From contig MHDY01000159.1 of the NCBI GenBank assembly GCA_001803705.1, positions 2,969 to 17,152 of the forward strand: 14,184 bases of DNA. Direction: 5' to 3'. The DNA comes from Nitrospirae bacterium GWC2_56_14 (GTDB taxonomy: Bacteria > Nitrospirota > UBA9217). Under the pieces are notes generated by a model. That model was given only the letters and a program-made list of their open reading frames with translations. It did not search any database and had not been told where the DNA came from. How positions within the stretch are numbered: the first letter of the stretch is position 1; each line of letters begins with the position of its first letter. The translations under genes and the position numbers were made by a program. Of this stretch, positions 11,943 through 14,184 are shown piece after piece.

Positions 11943-13010
11943 ATGCCGAGGATGTCGAAGCGCAGAATGAAGAAGGTCGGACTTCCTTCCGGGTCCCTGG
12001 TGTATACCGGCGAACAAACGGATGGAGCGATCGACGTCACGCTGATCGACTACGACGAACAGGTCTTCGAAGAGCGGACCCTGAAGTCGGTGGAGGAGTG
12101 TGTCCCTTACCGGAACAAGCCTACGGCCACGTGGATCAACGTGGACGGCGTCAGCGATCCCGCCATGATCGAGAAACTGGGCGACTGCTTCGGTCTGCAC
12201 CGCCTGGTGACCGAGGACCTCATGAGCGTGGTCCAGCGTCCGAAGATGGAGGACTACGGAGAATATCTCTTCGTGGTCGTCAAGATGCTGACCTATGACG
12301 ACAAGGAGGAGAAGGTCGTTCCCGAGCAGGTAAGTCTTATCGTGGGACCGAACTTCCTGCTCTCCTTCCAGGAAGGCATCAGGGGAGACGTGTTCCAGCT
12401 GATCCGCGAACGGCTGCGGACGGGCCGCGGGACGATCCGCAAAAAAGGCGTTGATTACCTCGCCTATTCGCTGCTCGACGCGCTGGTGGACGGCTATTTC
12501 GTGATCCTGGAAAAGCTCGGCGAGCACATCGACAATCTCGAAGAAGAGCTCATTGCGAGCCCCCGCAGGGAGATCATGGAGCAGCTGTACCAGCTGAAGC
12601 GCGAGCTCCTGTTCCTGCACAAGGCGGTCTGGCCGCTTCGTGAGGTGATCGCTGCTCTTGAACGGAGGGAGTCGCCGATCATTCACGAGACCACGGCGCC
12701 TTATCTGCGGGACGTGTACGACCACGTGGTCCAGGTCATCGACAGCGTTGAGATCTACCGCGACATGCTCTCGACCATGCTCGACCTGTACCTTTCAAGC
12801 GTGAGCTTCCGCCTGAACGAGGTTATGAAGGTCCTGACGATCATCGCCACGATCTTTATGCCGCTCACCTTTATTGCCGGAGTGTACGGCATGAACTTCA
12901 AAAATCTTCCCGAGCTTGAGTGGCATTATGGCTATTTTTATTCGCTTGGGTTGATGGGTGCGGTCGCCGCGGGGATGCTGGTCTTTTTCAGGCGGAAGAA
13001 GTGGCTGTGA
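11943..13010 (+). CDS. corA: Magnesium/cobalt transport protein CorA
   Basis: CorA is a homopentameric inner-membrane channel for Mg2+ (also Co2+ and Ni2+). The 355-aa protein has a long cytoplasmic N-terminal funnel (about 1-290, with charged helices such as LEEELIASPRREIMEQLYQL) and two C-terminal membrane helices, at about 297-315 and 330-349. The selectivity motif GMN is at 316-318 (VYGMNF), followed by the acidic loop PELEW, then a basic C-terminal end FFRRKKWL that should stay cytoplasmic. All are family hallmarks and the length is normal. AAAGGA (11929-11934) lies 8 nt before ATG 11943; ATG 11952 is a less likely alternative. Its leader begins in the foldback element that ends 14 nt upstream. 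It is convergent with glgB. Confidence 0.96.
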   Translation: MPRMSKRRMKKVGLPSGSLVYTGEQTDGAIDVTLIDYDEQVFEERTLKSVEECVPYRNKPTATWINVDGVSDPAMIEKLGDCFGLHRLVTEDLMSVVQRPKMEDYGEYLFVVVKMLTYDDKEEKVVPEQVSLIVGPNFLLSFQEGIRGDVFQLIRERLRTGRGTIRKKGVDYLAYSLLDALVDGYFVILEKLGEHIDNLEEELIASPRREIMEQLYQLKRELLFLHKAVWPLREVIAALERRESPIIHETTAPYLRDVYDHVVQVIDSVEIYRDMLSTMLDLYLSSVSFRLNEVMKVLTIIATIFMPLTFIAGVYGMNFKNLPELEWHYGYFYSLGLMGAVAAGMLVFFRRKKWL

Positions 13011-13045
13011 CGGGGTAATTGAAAAGAACAGGAAAAAGCTAATCT

Positions 13046-13116
13046 ACCGCAGAGACACAGAGACACGCAGGAAGACTAAAATTTTGACTTTCTCAGTGCC
13101 TCCGCGTCTCGGCGGT
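13046..13116. repeat. 71-bp palindromic intergenic repeat (ACCGCAGAGAC...GCGGT type)
   Basis: The left arm 13046-13070 starts ACCGCAGAGACACAGAGACA. The right arm 13092-13116 ends CCGCGTCTCGGCGGT. Reverse-complementing the right arm gives 19 matches of 25, so it folds back imperfectly around a 21-nt AT-rich middle. It resembles the well-known dispersed ACCGCAGAG-type repeats of many environmental bacteria. It lies between the convergent 3' ends of corA and glgB, and no classical terminator was seen for either gene, so it may supply one. Confidence 0.55.
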
Positions 13117-13157
13117 TAAGTCCGAATTACGGCGACTTAGTATTCACTTCGTCAATA

Positions 13158-14184
13158 TTAGAAAGCACCACCAGAGTGTTTAAAGAAAATGACTCCCAGA
13201 GGCGGCAGGGTCATCGATAACGAGAAATCCTTGCCGTGCGAGCTTACGGGCAGCGCATCCACACCGCCCAGATTTCCCTGATTGCTCCCGCCATAGAGGT
13301 CGGCGTCGCTGTTCAGCACTTCCTGCCACATCCCCCCCCGCGGCACACCGATCCGGTAGGCCGACCGCGCAACCGGCGTGAAATTACAGACGATCAGGAA
13401 CAGGTCGTCCGTAGTCTTTCCCTTACGGAAGAAGCTGATCACGCTGCCCTCCCAGTCGCTGAGGTCTGCCCACTCGAATCCGTCCTGTGCAAAATCCAGT
13501 TCATAGAGCGCCGGCTCTCTCCGGTACAGGATGTTCAGGTGGCGCACCCACTGGTGCAGGCCCTGGTGCCGGGGATACTGCATGAGGTGCCAGTCCAGGC
13601 TGGCCTCGTGGTACCACTCGTTCCACTGTCCGAACTCCATGCCCATGAACAGGAGCTTCTTTCCCGGGTGGCCGAACTGGTAGCCGAAGAGCAGGCGCAG
13701 GTTCGCGAACTTCTCCCAGTCGTTGCCAGGCATTTTTGCCAGGAGCGAGCGCTTGCCGTGCACGACTTCGTCGTGGGAGAGCGAAAGCATGAAGTTCTCG
13801 TAGAAAGCATACCAGATGCTGAACGTGAGCTGGTTGTGGTGGTACTTGCGGAAGAGGGGGTCGGTGGTCGTGTACGTCAGGGTGTCGTACATCCAGCCCA
13901 TGTTCCACTTCATGCCGAAGCCGAGCCCCCCCAGATAGGCAGGCCTCGAGACCATGGGCCAGGAGGTCGATTCTTCCGCAATGGTCTGAACGTCGGGAAA
14001 CCGGCGGTAGACCTCCATGTTCAGACGCCGCAGGAAATTGATTGCCCCGATGTTCTCCTTGCCCCCGTATTCGTTGGGTATCCATTCCCCTTCGTCGCGT
14101 GAATAATCGAGGTACAGCATGGATGCCACAGCGTCGATCCTGATGCCGTCAATATGATATCTCTCGAACCAGAAGAGCGCGCTG
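13158..14184 (-). CDS. glgB: 1,4-alpha-glucan branching enzyme GlgB (5' partial)
   Basis: GlgB forms the alpha-1,6 branches of glycogen. The gene is on the minus strand and runs off the right edge, so about 341 C-terminal codons of roughly 650-750 are visible. The catalytic GH13 region begins at the edge: IDGIRIDAVASMLYLDYSR carries the nucleophile Asp (codon at 14133-14135), TIAEEST the acid/base Glu, and SLSHDEVVHGKRSLL the third acidic residue. Then follow GMKWNMGWMYDTL, LLFMGMEFGQWNEW and the C-terminal all-beta domain ending VIFFKHSGGAF. The apparent GTG at 14129 is an internal Val codon, not a start. Its end is 148 nt from the corA stop in convergent orientation. Upstream glg genes would lie to the right of this window. 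Confidence 0.97.
   Translation of the reverse strand, partial: SALFWFERYHIDGIRIDAVASMLYLDYSRDEGEWIPNEYGGKENIGAINFLRRLNMEVYRRFPDVQTIAEESTSWPMVSRPAYLGGLGFGMKWNMGWMYDTLTYTTTDPLFRKYHHNQLTFSIWYAFYENFMLSLSHDEVVHGKRSLLAKMPGNDWEKFANLRLLFGYQFGHPGKKLLFMGMEFGQWNEWYHEASLDWHLMQYPRHQGLHQWVRHLNILYRREPALYELDFAQDGFEWADLSDWEGSVISFFRKGKTTDDLFLIVCNFTPVARSAYRIGVPRGGMWQEVLNSDADLYGGSNQGNLGGVDALPVSSHGKDFSLSMTLPPLGVIFFKHSGGAF

Noticed and set aside
13236..14102. A 288-codon open frame on the plus strand opposite glgB
   Set aside because: It mirrors conserved glgB codons, has no ribosome site and no recognisable domain.
1..14184. CRISPR arrays, tRNA or rRNA genes, insertion sequences with transposase
   Set aside because: No regular direct repeats with spacers, no tRNA-like or rRNA segments and no transposase reading frame were seen.

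Overview
The window looks like part of a GC-rich chromosome from an anaerobic or microaerophilic Gram-negative bacterium. The evidence is an HrcA-type heat-shock operon, a two-subunit 2-oxoacid:ferredoxin oxidoreductase, a rubrerythrin-like di-iron protein, a lipoprotein hydrolase and three intergenic foldback repeats of kinds often seen in Nitrospirota and Desulfobacterota. That placement is an inference; no rRNA or other lineage marker is present.

Left part (1-4670, + strand): the 3' part of hrcA, then grpE, dnaK and dnaJ, a heat-shock chaperone operon. A strong intrinsic terminator lies between dnaK and dnaJ, and another follows dnaJ. Middle-left (4671-5907, +): an 87-bp dispersed-type repeat, an extended -10 promoter, a structured leader, a rubrerythrin-like ferritin-fold protein and a 91-aa protein of unknown function, closed by a terminator. 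Then (5932-7292, +) comes a lipoprotein alpha/beta hydrolase with its own promoter placed directly at the start codon.

Centre (7297-8806, mostly - strand): the most interesting part. A radical SAM/SPASM enzyme with a PqqD/RRE-like N-terminal region is followed on the same strand by a very short gene missed by ordinary length cut-offs. It encodes a 20-residue peptide ending CKCKSSC, has a near-perfect Shine-Dalgarno sequence and is followed by a terminator. This fits a minimal RiPP (ribosomally made, post-translationally modified peptide) locus of maturase plus Cys-rich precursor. A divergent gene encodes a 111-aa, seven-cysteine protein. The hydrolase, the radical SAM gene and the Cys-rich gene all lack a Shine-Dalgarno sequence and have a -10 hexamer 5-7 nt from the ATG, so all three may be read from leaderless mRNAs.

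Right part (9180-14184): korA-korB (overlapping genes, +), a 162-bp foldback element abutting the ribosome binding site of corA (Mg2+/Co2+ channel, +), a second kind of palindromic repeat, and the 3' part of glgB (glycogen branching enzyme, -), which runs off the window. No rRNA, tRNA, CRISPR array or transposase gene was seen.
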